The position numbers were made by a program, and so were the translations under genes. DNA of 64,000 bases, taken from contig LNEV01000010.1 in assembly GCA_001464335.1 (NCBI GenBank), forward strand, positions 106,152 through 170,151, written 5' to 3'. The notes under the pieces were generated by a model. That model had not been told where the DNA came from. It made no database searches and saw only the letters and a list, made by a program, of their open reading frames with translations. This stretch comes from Rhizobiales bacterium Ga0077545. GTDB lineage: Bacteria; Pseudomonadota; Alphaproteobacteria; Rhizobiales; Methylopilaceae. This document shows, piece by piece, positions 9,462 through 17,926 of the stretch. Position 1 is the stretch's first letter, and each line of letters starts with the position of its first letter.

Positions 9462-10187
9462 TTACGAGACCTTGCCGAGCTGCTGGATCGCATCCTGCAA
9501 CGAACGCTCCGCGGTCTGCGTGCTGTTCGCCATCTGCTCGAAGGCGCGGGTGACCGTGATGAGGCGCGTCATTTCCATGACCGGATTGACGTTCGAACCT
9601 TCGACATAGCCCTGTTCAACGCCGTTCTTGACGAAATCGACCACCGGCACGACCGGACGATCCGGCTTCACACCCGAATTTTCCCAGCGCTCGAGGTGCG
9701 CGTCGTCACCGATCTCGAACAGGCCGAGCCCGCCGACCTGAACGCCGTTCTGGCTGATCGCACCATCGCGGGCAATCGCCACAGGGCCCGCATTCGGGTC
9801 CACGATGATGCCTGCGCCGCCCGGGTCGAGAACCGGATGGCCCGCGACCGTCTGCAGTTCGCCGATTTCCGAAACCTTCATCCGGCCATCGCGCGTGTAG
9901 ACCATGCCGCCGGGGGTCTGGATTCCGAGCCAGGCGTTTCCGGACACCGCCACATCGAGCGAATTGCCCGTATAGCTCACCGGACCTGCCTGGCGGGTGA
10001 TGTAGTTCTTTCCCGACGAGGCGAAGGCCACCGGATCGCTTGCGGCCTTGGACAGGAAGCTGTCGAACTTCACTTCCTCGGCCCGGAAACCGGCCGTGTT
10101 CATATTTGCGACATTGCTCGCAATGCTGGTCATGCGATTTTCCAGCGCGACCTGTGCGGACAATGTGACGTAAAGAGAGCTTTGCAT
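9462..10187 (-). CDS. flgF: FlgF, flagellar proximal rod protein
   Basis: The 241-residue protein has the rod-protein N-terminus LENRMTSIASNVANMNTAGFR (near residues 16-36), the middle segment NSLDVAVSGNAWLGIQTPGG, and the C-terminal helix EMTRLITVTRAFEQM. These are the features of axial rod proteins of the FlgF/FlgG group; FlgG itself is encoded at 17927. FlgF forms part of the proximal rod in the periplasm. Three bases separate it from the upstream DUF1217 gene. Confidence 0.92.
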   Translation of the reverse strand: MQSSLYVTLSAQVALENRMTSIASNVANMNTAGFRAEEVKFDSFLSKAASDPVAFASSGKNYITRQAGPVSYTGNSLDVAVSGNAWLGIQTPGGMVYTRDGRMKVSEIGELQTVAGHPVLDPGGAGIIVDPNAGPVAIARDGAISQNGVQVGGLGLFEIGDDAHLERWENSGVKPDRPVVPVVDFVKNGVEQGYVEGSNVNPVMEMTRLITVTRAFEQMANSTQTAERSLQDAIQQLGKVS

Positions 10188-10190
10188 GAG

Positions 10191-11303
10191 TCAGCGGCCT
10201 CCCAGCCTGAGGCCCTGTAGGGTCATCAGCGTGTCTGCACTGATGGAAATCTGGCCAGGCTGCGTGATGAGAACGGTCGGCGAAACGGCTGGGGCGGACG
10301 GATTTGCGAGTTCCCACATGGCCGTGAAACGGGTTATGAACTTCTGAAGCCCCTCAGGCGACCGCAAGGCAGGAAGGTCCAGCCTTTCCTCAAGCATGGC
10401 CGCCTGAGCGTCGATATTGGCATTGCTCATGCTCGCCGGAAGGCCAAGAGCCGTCTGGGCAACTTTCAGAAGCGCCGGATCGGCCAGAATGGAAAAAACA
10501 CTGCCGATCGTGCCGACTTTGCGTTCGAAGTAAAGCGCAAGGCGCACGCCCTCATTCTGGAGCCCGGCATCGAGCTCTAGCGTCTGGCGGATGAAGGCAT
10601 CGCGCGTCGCCTCGGCGGTCTTTTGCGTCTGCGCGCGGACATTACCCTGCGTGCCGAAATTGAACGCTTCGGCGAAGGCGCGATAATCCGCGTTGGTCTG
10701 GCTGTTCGCAAAACTGTCCGGATCCATGAGATCGCTGGTCAGAAGCTTGCGCAGGAATTCCTTGTCGTTACCCTTCGAGGCCAGCCCATAGGCTGTCAGC
10801 GCGACGTCAAGTACGGAATCGGAGTCCAGTAGATCGTCAACCGAGGTAATGGACGTGACGTTTTGCGAATAGTTCATCTGGATTAGGCGGATCGCCGACT
10901 CGCCGAGGCCGGCGTTTCCGGCAATCTCCGCGTAACGTGACAGCACATCGCTCATTCCGGCCGAGCTTTGCGGCTCCGGCGTTTGGAATGAAAAAGCGAG
11001 CGCAAACTCCTGATAGCGCTTGTCGACAAGCTTGTTCGCGAAGCTCGCCGGATCCGCAAGGTCGCTTTCCAGGACCTTGCGCATGAACGCCTTGGCGTAG
11101 GTCATATCCTCCAGACCATAGGCCTTCATCGCATAGGAATAGAGGCGATGATCGCCGAGGAACTCCTCGATCGATTCAACCTTACCGATGTTCGCAAGGT
11201 AATATTCACTGTCGCGGGCAACCAGCGGCTGGCTGGCCACACGCGCGATCGTCGCGGGCATGTCGCGGGCAATCACCTGATATGCGAGGGGAGCAGAAAG
11301 CAT
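10191..11303 (-). CDS. DUF1217-type flagellar-cluster protein of unknown function
   Basis: The 370-residue product belongs to a family found beside flgF in rhizobia. It contains repeating units of the form D-P-x-S-F-A-N followed by Y-x-x-F-A-x-A-F-x-F: one at about residues 85-110 (DPASFANKLVDKRYQEFALA) and another near 195-220 (DPDSFANSQTNADYRAFAEA). There is no signal peptide or membrane segment, so export by the flagellar system or a cytoplasmic role are both possible. The ATG at 11303 has GGAGAGAG just upstream; a TTG four codons earlier lies inside that site. Its function is not known to me. Confidence 0.75.
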   Translation of the reverse strand: MLSAPLAYQVIARDMPATIARVASQPLVARDSEYYLANIGKVESIEEFLGDHRLYSYAMKAYGLEDMTYAKAFMRKVLESDLADPASFANKLVDKRYQEFALAFSFQTPEPQSSAGMSDVLSRYAEIAGNAGLGESAIRLIQMNYSQNVTSITSVDDLLDSDSVLDVALTAYGLASKGNDKEFLRKLLTSDLMDPDSFANSQTNADYRAFAEAFNFGTQGNVRAQTQKTAEATRDAFIRQTLELDAGLQNEGVRLALYFERKVGTIGSVFSILADPALLKVAQTALGLPASMSNANIDAQAAMLEERLDLPALRSPEGLQKFITRFTAMWELANPSAPAVSPTVLITQPGQISISADTLMTLQGLRLGGR

Positions 11304-11437
11304 ATCTCTCTCCAATAATGTGCCGGCACGCTAGCCAGCCAAGCTTGCTTGAAACTGGCTCGACTGATTTCAGCCTCGCACAAGGCTCGACGCCTAAGCC
11401 TTCTCACCTGTCCAGCAGGCCAGAAGGAGCCGGGCTC
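11304..11437. promoter_or_regulatory. Divergent intergenic region between the DUF1217 gene and motA
   Basis: This 134-base gap must hold start signals for both the leftward (DUF1217-flgF-fliI) and rightward (motA onward) runs. A perfect 10-base palindrome, GTGCCGGCAC, lies at 11320-11329 and could be an operator. I see no convincing -35/-10 pair or sigma-54 site. The motA ribosome site AAGGAG is at 11424-11429. Confidence 0.4.
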
Positions 11438-12325
11438 TTGAGTATTGTTATCGGATTCATCGTCGCGTTTGGATCGATCCTTGGCGGCTATGCCGCGATG
11501 GGCGGCCACATCAGCGTTCTCTGGCAGCCCTGGGAGTTCGTCATCATCATCGGCTCGGCACTCGGCACCTTCTTCGTCGGCAATTCGATGAAGACGGTGA
11601 AAGACACCGGAACCGCCATGCGCGAAGCGATCACGTCCGCCATTCCAAGCCGCAAGGATTATCTGGATCTTCTCGAAGTGCTTTACGCCCTGATGCGCGA
11701 ACTGCGCGGAAAGGGCCGCAACGAAGTCGAAAAGCACATCGAAGATCCTGAGAATTCCGAGCTTTTCCAGCGAGTTCCGCGCATTTCCCAAAATATCGAG
11801 ATGCGCAATTTCATCTGCGATTATTTCCGCCTGATCATCGTCGGAAATGCACGTACGCATGAAATTGAAGCGCTGATGGACGAAGAAATCCAGACCATGG
11901 CGAAGGCGCGCATGAAGCCCTATCATGCCCTCTCCGTGATCGCAGAGGCTTTTCCCGCGCTCGGCATCGTCGCCGCGGTCCTTGGCGTCATCAAGGCGAT
12001 GGGCGCCATCGATCAATCGCCCCAGATCCTCGGCGGACTGATCGGAGCCGCGCTTGTTGGTACTTTCCTCGGCATCTTCATGTCCTATGCCGTAGTGTCC
12101 CCGCTCGCCGTCAAGATCAAGAACACACGCGAGCGCCAGCTTGCCGCTTTCATCACCATCAAGCAGACGCTGCTTGCCTTCATGAACGGGGCCGTGCCGC
12201 AGATTGCGCTGGAATATGGCCGCAAGACCATTCCGTCGGGCGAACGGCCAAGCATCGACGAAGTCGACAACGAGGTGATTTCGACCAGCACCGGCAAGCC
12301 CAATCTTGAGCGGGGTGCTGCCTGA
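11438..12325 (+). CDS. motA: MotA, flagellar motor stator proton-channel subunit
   Basis: The 295-residue protein begins at a TTG (read as Met) giving MSIVIGFIVAFGSILGGYAA; AAGGAG sits eight bases upstream, and the longer frame reaching back to 11282 would put 52 unlikely residues in front of the first membrane helix. Four transmembrane helices and the conserved segment AFPALGIVAAVLGVIKAMG with its channel proline are visible, with a cytoplasmic loop between helices 2 and 3. MotA pairs with MotB (31078) to drive rotation. It overlaps fliM by one base. Confidence 0.94.
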   Translation: MSIVIGFIVAFGSILGGYAAMGGHISVLWQPWEFVIIIGSALGTFFVGNSMKTVKDTGTAMREAITSAIPSRKDYLDLLEVLYALMRELRGKGRNEVEKHIEDPENSELFQRVPRISQNIEMRNFICDYFRLIIVGNARTHEIEALMDEEIQTMAKARMKPYHALSVIAEAFPALGIVAAVLGVIKAMGAIDQSPQILGGLIGAALVGTFLGIFMSYAVVSPLAVKIKNTRERQLAAFITIKQTLLAFMNGAVPQIALEYGRKTIPSGERPSIDEVDNEVISTSTGKPNLERGAA

Positions 12326-13263
12326 TGGCTTCCTTCTCGACCGCAGCCGCCGCCACATCACCTGCCACCGACAAGCTGCTGGAAGCCGGTGGAATTTCCA
12401 TCGACCGTCTGCCGATGCTGCATGTCGTGTTCGACCGCATGGCAACACATTGTGCCGACAGTCTTCGGCAGATGTCGGCCTCCCCGGCCTATTTCTCGCT
12501 GTCGAACATCGAAAGCGCGCGCATCGGCGATGTGCTCGACGAATATGACGGCAATGCCATCGCCGGCGTTTTCTACGCTCCCGAATGGGACTCGCGCATC
12601 CTGATCGGCTTCGACCGCGACTTCATCTTCAGCATGGTCGAAGTTCTGTTCGGCGCCGATGGATCGGAGCCTCCCATCGACGAGGAGCGTCCGTTCTCCA
12701 ACATCGAGATCAGCATCGCGCAGGCGATTTTCGACCGCATGGCGAAGGTGCTCCAGAACTCCTTCGGCCAGACGCAGGAAAGCGCATTCAAGTTCGAGCG
12801 CATCGAAACGCGTATGGACTTCGCCATTATCGGCCGCAGGAACAACCTGTCGGTCGTCGGAAAATTCCTGCTCCAGGCGCTTAACCGCGGTGGCGAGATG
12901 TTCGTCATCCTGCCGCAGTCGGCGCTCAATCCCGTCCGCGAAACCCTCACGCACGCATCCGGCGATGCCTCTCCGAGCGATCCGCGCTGGGCCAAGCAGA
13001 TCCAGACCGAGATCCAGCGCACCGCGATGGAAGTGCGCGCGATCCTCGAGGAGCGCCTTATCGATCTCAAGGACGTGACCGAATTCAAGGTCGGCCAGGT
13101 CATTGAACTTCAGGCCACACCGCGCAGCCGCGTGAAACTCGAATGCCGCGGCCAGCCTCTCTACTGGTGTCGCCTCGGCCAGGGCGATGGGCATTACACG
13201 CTGCGCATCGAAGATTTTATCGATCAGGATCAGGAGTTCCTCGATGACATCCTATCTCGTTGA
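12325..13263 (+). CDS. fliM: FliM, flagellar motor switch protein
   Basis: The 312-residue protein matches rhizobial FliM. The middle CheC-like domain (about residues 50-220) and the C-terminal SpoA domain (VTEFKVGQVIELQATPRSRVKLE and following, near residues 252-290) are present. FliM is the C-ring middle subunit; the enteric N-terminal CheY-binding motif is not obvious here. ATG overlaps the motA stop by one base. Its 3' end overlaps the next gene by 20 bases. Confidence 0.9.
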   Translation: MASFSTAAAATSPATDKLLEAGGISIDRLPMLHVVFDRMATHCADSLRQMSASPAYFSLSNIESARIGDVLDEYDGNAIAGVFYAPEWDSRILIGFDRDFIFSMVEVLFGADGSEPPIDEERPFSNIEISIAQAIFDRMAKVLQNSFGQTQESAFKFERIETRMDFAIIGRRNNLSVVGKFLLQALNRGGEMFVILPQSALNPVRETLTHASGDASPSDPRWAKQIQTEIQRTAMEVRAILEERLIDLKDVTEFKVGQVIELQATPRSRVKLECRGQPLYWCRLGQGDGHYTLRIEDFIDQDQEFLDDILSR

Positions 13264-13576
13264 CGCGATCTTTCTCGTCGCGCTCATGGCGACCAGCTTT
13301 TCCGTCATTCTGATGCGCCGCGAGCTGAAACGGCTGCGTATGCACCATCAGCTTTACGCGTCCGCGCTTGACGAAACGGGCGATGCGCTGACGAAAGTCG
13401 GAAGCCTGATCCGCGACCTCAATCTTCAGGGACTGAGCACCGTCCACCAGCTGATCGGCCAGATCGACACCGCTCGCGGCCTTGTCGAAGACCTCAAGGC
13501 GGCCAAGGAACGCCTTGAGGGCGAAAACGAGACGACGATCCCGGCGATCAAGTCAGATCACCGCCGCGTCAGCTGA
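13244..13576 (+). CDS. Small membrane-anchored coiled-coil protein between fliM and fliN (possibly DUF6468)
   Basis: The 110-residue product starts at ATG 13244 inside the last 20 bases of fliM. It has one N-terminal transmembrane helix (residues 3-21, LVDAIFLVALMATSFSVIL), a basic stretch RRELKRLR, and then a coiled coil to about residue 95 (QGLSTVHQLIGQIDTARG). From memory this resembles a small alphaproteobacterial family seen in flagellar operons, DUF6468, but I cannot verify it. The position between two C-ring genes suggests a motor-associated role. Function unknown. Confidence 0.7.
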   Translation: MTSYLVDAIFLVALMATSFSVILMRRELKRLRMHHQLYASALDETGDALTKVGSLIRDLNLQGLSTVHQLIGQIDTARGLVEDLKAAKERLEGENETTIPAIKSDHRRVS

Positions 13577-13617
13577 AAACATCATCACACCGATCTCATT
13601 CAAGAAGGAACCGGAGC

Positions 13618-14079
13618 ATGGCGAAAAGTTCGAAAGCCCAACGCTCGATCGATGCAATCCTCGCAGGCGAACCCGACGACATGAACATTGAGTTCGACAA
13701 GGTCGAGGCTGCGGTCGAGCCCATGCCGGAGCCCGAGCCAGCCGTGGCGCAGAAGACCGCCCCAAAATTCGAGGCAGACGATGCCACACTCGGCCCCAGC
13801 CTCGAGGAGAGCTTCGGCCATGTTGGCAATCTCGACGCCGTTCTGCGCATTCCGGTGACGATCCAGGTCGTTCTCGGATCGGCCGTCATGCCGGTCGCAA
13901 ACCTGATGAAGCTGCGCCGCGGCGCCGCGATCCCGCTCGATCATCGCGTCGGAGAGCCGGTGGACGTTGTCGTCAACGGCCGCACCGTCGCCCGCGGCGA
14001 AGTCGTCGTGGTCGAAGACGACACCTCGCGTTTCGGCATCTCGCTCACCGAAATCCTCGGCGGCCCCGCCTCGAACTGA
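13618..14079 (+). CDS. fliN: FliN, flagellar motor switch protein
   Basis: The 153-residue protein has an acidic, disordered N-terminal half (residues 1-70) and a C-terminal SpoA domain at about residues 78-150: LDAVLRIPVTIQVVLG, then MKLRRGAAIPLDHRVGEPVDV and GISLTEIL. These are core FliN motifs. FliN forms the base of the C-ring with FliM and FliG, whose genes flank it. It is slightly longer than enteric FliN because of the N-terminal extension. Confidence 0.93.
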   Translation: MAKSSKAQRSIDAILAGEPDDMNIEFDKVEAAVEPMPEPEPAVAQKTAPKFEADDATLGPSLEESFGHVGNLDAVLRIPVTIQVVLGSAVMPVANLMKLRRGAAIPLDHRVGEPVDVVVNGRTVARGEVVVVEDDTSRFGISLTEILGGPASN

Positions 14080-14095
14080 TCAAGCAGGAACCGAC

Positions 14096-15130
14096 ATGGC
14101 CGCCACTGCCGCCGTAAAGAAGAACAATATTGCCGAACGCCAACTTCAGGGTTCGGAGAAGGCTGCGGCTTTGCTGCTTGCCATGGGCCAGCCGAGTTCC
14201 GGGCGCGTGCTTCAGTATTTCGAGCCCAACGAGATAAAAACGGTCACCCGCGCGATCGCGCGTCTGGGCTCAGTGCCGATGGAGCAGATGCAAAAGCTCA
14301 TCGAGGAATTCGCCGCACAGTTCGGCGGCGGAAATCTCCTCGGCGGCGCCGGCGATGTCGAAAAGCTCCTGGAAGGCCTGCTGGCGCCGGAGCAGATTTC
14401 CGAGATCATGTCGGACATCACGGGCTATGCGAACCGCTCGATCTGGGATCGAATTTCGGGCGTTTCGGAAAACATCTTTGCGAACTATCTCAGCAAGGAA
14501 CATCCCCAGACAGCCGCGATCATCCTCTCGAAAGTGCGCCCCAACTTCGCCGCACGTACGATGAGCCATCTGCCGCAGCAGCTGCGCAACGAACTGATGC
14601 GACGCATGCTGAGCCTGAAGCCTGTGGTCGAAGACACGTCCGCCATTGTCGAAAAGACGCTCCACGAAGATTTCATGCTCAACTTCGCGCGAAACATGGG
14701 CGCCGACACCCACGCGAAGATGGCCGACATCCTCAACAAGATGGAGCGCGAGCAGATGGAAGACGCGCTTAAGGGAATTGAGAAGGTGAACCCCGAATCC
14801 GCCGAACTGCTGAAGGGCCTGCTCTTCACCTTCGACGACATCGTCAATCTTACGCCGCGCGCGCGCCAGGCGATCTTCGACCAGATCCCGACCGAACGCG
14901 TCGTTCTCGCGCTCAAGGGTACGGACGTAGACTTCCGCAACCTCATCCTGTCGTCCATGGCCTCGCGCGCGCGCCGCATCGTAGAGCACGAGCTGGACAA
15001 TGGCGAGCCGATCTCGCAGCGCGATGTTCAGGAAGCCCGTCGTCAGATCACCGATCTTGCGCTCGATATGGCCGGACGTGGCGAAATCGAGCTCAATCCC
15101 GATCAGGACGACGATTCCTACATTCGCTGA
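14096..15130 (+). CDS. fliG: FliG, flagellar motor switch protein
   Basis: The 344-residue protein carries the FliG N-terminal domain (SEKAAALLLAMGQ near residue 21), the middle domain with EHPQTAAIILS and the C-terminal torque domain with the charged helix around TFDDIVNLTPRARQ and LKGTDVDFRNLILSSMASRA (within residues 245-295). FliG joins the MS-ring to the C-ring and contacts MotA. The ATG at 14096 follows CAGGAA; the frame is open upstream inside fliN but that part has no FliG similarity. Confidence 0.96.
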   Translation: MAATAAVKKNNIAERQLQGSEKAAALLLAMGQPSSGRVLQYFEPNEIKTVTRAIARLGSVPMEQMQKLIEEFAAQFGGGNLLGGAGDVEKLLEGLLAPEQISEIMSDITGYANRSIWDRISGVSENIFANYLSKEHPQTAAIILSKVRPNFAARTMSHLPQQLRNELMRRMLSLKPVVEDTSAIVEKTLHEDFMLNFARNMGADTHAKMADILNKMEREQMEDALKGIEKVNPESAELLKGLLFTFDDIVNLTPRARQAIFDQIPTERVVLALKGTDVDFRNLILSSMASRARRIVEHELDNGEPISQRDVQEARRQITDLALDMAGRGEIELNPDQDDDSYIR

Positions 15131-15138
15131 GGCACGGC

Positions 15139-16248
15139 ATGGCCGAGGAACCCGACAAGGAAAGTAAAACCGAAGAGGCAACGCCGAAAAAGACCCAGGA
15201 CGCAATCGACAAGGGAAATATCCCGACCTCCAAGGAACTGCCGGTGCTGTTCTCGATGGGGGCCATGCTGCTCATCACGGTCTTTACGATCCAGGATGGC
15301 GCGTCGGCTTTGACCAGAAAATTGCGCCTGTTTATCGACAATCCCGGAGGAGTACGCATTGAGCAAGGACAAGATGCCGTACTCCTTCTGGACGCGGTCG
15401 CACTCGAAATCGGCCGCTTTCTTCTTCCCGCAGTCGTCATCCTGTGCGTGGCCGGCCTCGCCGGCTCCATGGCGCAGAACGCTCCACGTTTTGTGGGAGA
15501 GCGTATACGGCCGCAGTTTTCGCGTATCTCTCCACGCAAAGGCTGGGAGCGTATCTTCGGCGCTCAAGGAGCTGTCGAATTCGGCAAATCGCTCTTCAAG
15601 TTCCTTACCTGCGGCTTCGTGCTTGCCCTCCTCCTCAAATCTTCCCAGTTCGATCTGGTGAATGCCATGTTCAGTGATCCAGGCACGATCGCAGAGACCA
15701 CGATCTTCATCACCGTCCGCCTGCTCTCGGCAATCTGCATTGCAACGGTACTTCTCGTCGTCGTCGATCTTGTATGGGCACGCCTTCAATGGCGGCGCAA
15801 TCTGCGCATGACGCGTCATGAAGTGAAGGACGAGATGAAGAATTCGGAGGGCGATCCGATGGTGAAAGCGCGCCTGCGCTCGATCGCCCGCGACCGGTCC
15901 CGCAATCGCATGATCGCCGCCATACCGCGCGCGACACTCGTTCTGGCGAATCCGACCCATTTCTCGATCGCGCTGCGTTACGTGCCGGAAGAAGGCGGGG
16001 CACCAATGGTCATCGCAAAGGGGCAAGATCTCATCGCCCTTAAAATTCGGGAAATAGCCAGAGAGAACAGTATACCCATAATTGAAGATAAAATTTTGAC
16101 TAGATCGATGTTCCCGAATGTCGAAGTTGACAGAACAATTCCTATTGAGTTCTATAAAGCTGTTGCCGAGATTATTTACTTTGTTCAGACTCGGGGACAC
16201 GAGTCGAAGTATTCGAAAAGTCTGACCTATGACCAGCATTCGACATAA
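15139..16248 (+). CDS. flhB: FlhB, flagellar export switch protein
   Basis: The 369-residue protein has a charged N-terminus (EPDKESKTEEATPKK), four transmembrane helices, and the autocleavage motif NPTH at residues 271-274, which marks FlhB and its role in switching export from rod/hook to filament substrates. The region after about residue 300 is encoded by unusually AT-rich DNA: by hand count 45 of 120 bases at 16081-16200 are G or C, against 34 of 60 at 15781-15840. The protein remains in frame and ends normally. Confidence 0.95.
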   Translation: MAEEPDKESKTEEATPKKTQDAIDKGNIPTSKELPVLFSMGAMLLITVFTIQDGASALTRKLRLFIDNPGGVRIEQGQDAVLLLDAVALEIGRFLLPAVVILCVAGLAGSMAQNAPRFVGERIRPQFSRISPRKGWERIFGAQGAVEFGKSLFKFLTCGFVLALLLKSSQFDLVNAMFSDPGTIAETTIFITVRLLSAICIATVLLVVVDLVWARLQWRRNLRMTRHEVKDEMKNSEGDPMVKARLRSIARDRSRNRMIAAIPRATLVLANPTHFSIALRYVPEEGGAPMVIAKGQDLIALKIREIARENSIPIIEDKILTRSMFPNVEVDRTIPIEFYKAVAEIIYFVQTRGHESKYSKSLTYDQHST

Positions 16249-16648
16249 CACCCGTGTCCTCGCCCGCGAAAAAGCGTTGGCCGATGGTGTCAAGGAAGTC
16301 GCAGCCGAACTGCGCCTGATCGACATCGTCAACCTGGTCGTGTTCGTGAACCTTGAAAAGCACGGCAATATCGACGATCTGGTGAATTCCTCCGCGGAAC
16401 TGTACTTCAAGCCCGACACGCTGCGTTACGGCTGGGCCTCGCATGTCGACCTCAACTGGGGCGGCCCGGCGAAGATCTATCTCGACATGGAATTCCGCCA
16501 TATGGGCGTGACGGTGTTTTTCAGCCTCATGCTCGGCGCCGTTATTGCCAGCGTCGACATTCATTCCATCTCCTTCGACATCTCGTCGGGCGACCCGGAA
16601 GAGAACACGAACCGGCTGATCGCGGCGATTGACGACGCGCGCATTTAA
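16229..16648 (+). CDS. Unknown protein encoded between flhB and flgB
   Basis: The 139-residue product starts at ATG 16229, overlapping the 3' end of flhB by 20 bases in another frame. It has no signal peptide. The central part reads LYFKPDTLRYGWASHVDLNWGG and the later part FRHMGVTVFFSLMLGAVIASVDIHSISFD (residues 88-117), which is hydrophobic enough to be a buried core or a single membrane segment. Base composition returns to the high-GC norm. I do not recognise the family. The coupling to flhB suggests co-expression with the flagellar operon. Confidence 0.65.
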   Translation: MTSIRHNTRVLAREKALADGVKEVAAELRLIDIVNLVVFVNLEKHGNIDDLVNSSAELYFKPDTLRYGWASHVDLNWGGPAKIYLDMEFRHMGVTVFFSLMLGAVIASVDIHSISFDISSGDPEENTNRLIAAIDDARI

Positions 16649-16696
16649 CTTATCCGGAACATGACATTTCAACGACGCACGGCCTCGTGCGGACAT

Positions 16697-16726
16697 TTGA
16701 CATGGTTCCATCGCGCGCATTTTAAA
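16697..16726 (+). promoter_or_regulatory. Candidate RpoD-type promoter upstream of flgB
   Basis: TTGACA at 16697-16702 is followed after 17-18 bases by TTTTAA/TTTAAA at 16720-16726, about 65 bases ahead of the flgB start. The -35 is perfect, the -10 only fair. The 141-base gap upstream of flgB is the largest in this run, which supports a separate start of transcription for the rod and ring genes. Confidence 0.35.
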
Positions 16727-16789
16727 CATCAGCCTGAGGCAAGTTTACGAAACGATAGTCCTCCATGACACCTGCAAGGAAAAGGGTTC

Positions 16790-17167
16790 ATGGAGCCTGT
16801 ACATCTGTTCTCGCTCGCTTCCGACCAAGCGAAATGGCTTTCTCTTCGGCAGACGGCCGTTTCCCAGAACGTTGCCAACGCGAACACGCCCGGCTACGCC
16901 GCGGTTGACGTGACGCCTTTCCAGGAAGTTCTGGACCGCACCAATCTCACCCTCGCCTCCACACAGCCCGGCCATATCGCACTTCCCGAGATGGATGCGC
17001 GTGCCGACAAGGTGAAGAAAGGCAAAAGCTGGAGCGTGACGCACTCCAAGAACTCGGTGAGTCTCGAGCAGGAAATGATCAAGGGTGCCCAGATCAATGG
17101 CGCCTTTTCTCTCAACCGAAATCTTGTTTCGACCTTCGGCCGCATGCTGACGGCCGCCGTGAGGTAA
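16790..17167 (+). CDS. flgB: FlgB, flagellar proximal rod protein
   Basis: The 125-residue protein has the rod signature [22 protein letters not shown] at about residues 20-41 and a short C-terminal helix region. FlgB is the first proximal rod subunit. A ribosome site AAGGAAAAGG lies just before the ATG. FlgB, FlgC and FliE follow one another with 7 bases and then a one-base overlap, the usual rod operon order. Confidence 0.95.
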   Translation: MEPVHLFSLASDQAKWLSLRQTAVSQNVANANTPGYAAVDVTPFQEVLDRTNLTLASTQPGHIALPEMDARADKVKKGKSWSVTHSKNSVSLEQEMIKGAQINGAFSLNRNLVSTFGRMLTAAVR

Positions 17168-17174
17168 TGACATC

Positions 17175-17594
17175 ATGATCGACGCACTTTCCGCCGCGCA
17201 GAAAATATCCGGTTCCGGCCTTCAGGCCCAGTCGAACCGCATGCGCATCGTTTCCGAGAACCTTGCCAATGCACAGTCGACGGGCCGCACGCCCGGCGCC
17301 GATCCCTATCGGCGCAAGACGGTAACCTTCGAAAGCGAACTCGACCGCGCGAGCGGCGCCTCGCTGGTCAACATCAAGAGTGTTGGTGTTGATCGCGCGC
17401 CATTCTCCGTCCGCCACGAGCCAGGAAATCCGGCGGCGGATGCGAACGGCTATGTGAAGATTCCGAACGTCAATCCGCTGCTCGAAATGGCGGACATGCG
17501 TGAAGCCAACCGTTCCTACACCGCGAACGTCCAAGCCATTACGCAGGCCCGCTCGATGAACGCCATGAACATCGACATGCTGAGGAATTCGTAA
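17175..17594 (+). CDS. flgC: FlgC, flagellar proximal rod protein
   Basis: The 139-residue protein shows [15 protein letters not shown] near the N-terminus, [14 protein letters not shown] in the middle, and the C-terminal [19 protein letters not shown], all classic FlgC motifs. It assembles after FlgB in the proximal rod. Its stop shares a base with the fliE start. Confidence 0.96.
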   Translation: MIDALSAAQKISGSGLQAQSNRMRIVSENLANAQSTGRTPGADPYRRKTVTFESELDRASGASLVNIKSVGVDRAPFSVRHEPGNPAADANGYVKIPNVNPLLEMADMREANRSYTANVQAITQARSMNAMNIDMLRNS

Positions 17595-17917
17595 TGCTGA
17601 ACTCCGTCGCAAGCATCGACCTTTCGCTCGACAAGATTACGGCGCCGACATCGGTCAATACGATTTCCCGCTCGCCGGCGCCGATCTCCGGCACGCCGGC
17701 CATCGACTTCACCAATGTCCTCGCGCAGGTTTCGGCCAGTGCGGTGACGGAAATCAAGCAGGGCGAAGCAGCCGCGATTTCCGGGATGACCGGAAAACTT
17801 TCGGTTCAGGAAGTCGTCGAAGCCGTCATGTCGGCAGAAAAGACGCTCCAGACCGCCATCGCGGTCCGCGACAAGGTCGTTGCCGCCTATCAAGAAATCA
17901 GCCGTATGGCGATCTGA
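17594..17917 (+). CDS. fliE: FliE, MS-ring/rod adaptor protein
   Basis: The 107-residue protein ends with the FliE motif LSVQEVVEAVMSAEKTLQTA then VRDKVVAAYQEISRM. FliE is the first export substrate and links the MS-ring to the rod. The N-terminal half is less conserved, as usual. It overlaps flgC by one base and precedes flgG by nine. Confidence 0.94.
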   Translation: MLNSVASIDLSLDKITAPTSVNTISRSPAPISGTPAIDFTNVLAQVSASAVTEIKQGEAAAISGMTGKLSVQEVVEAVMSAEKTLQTAIAVRDKVVAAYQEISRMAI

Positions 17918-17926
17918 GGTATTATC

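Noticed and set aside
9141..10220. 359-codon open frame opposite fliI and flgF
   Set aside because: Crosses two certain genes with rod and ATPase motifs on the other strand; composition is that of a shadow.
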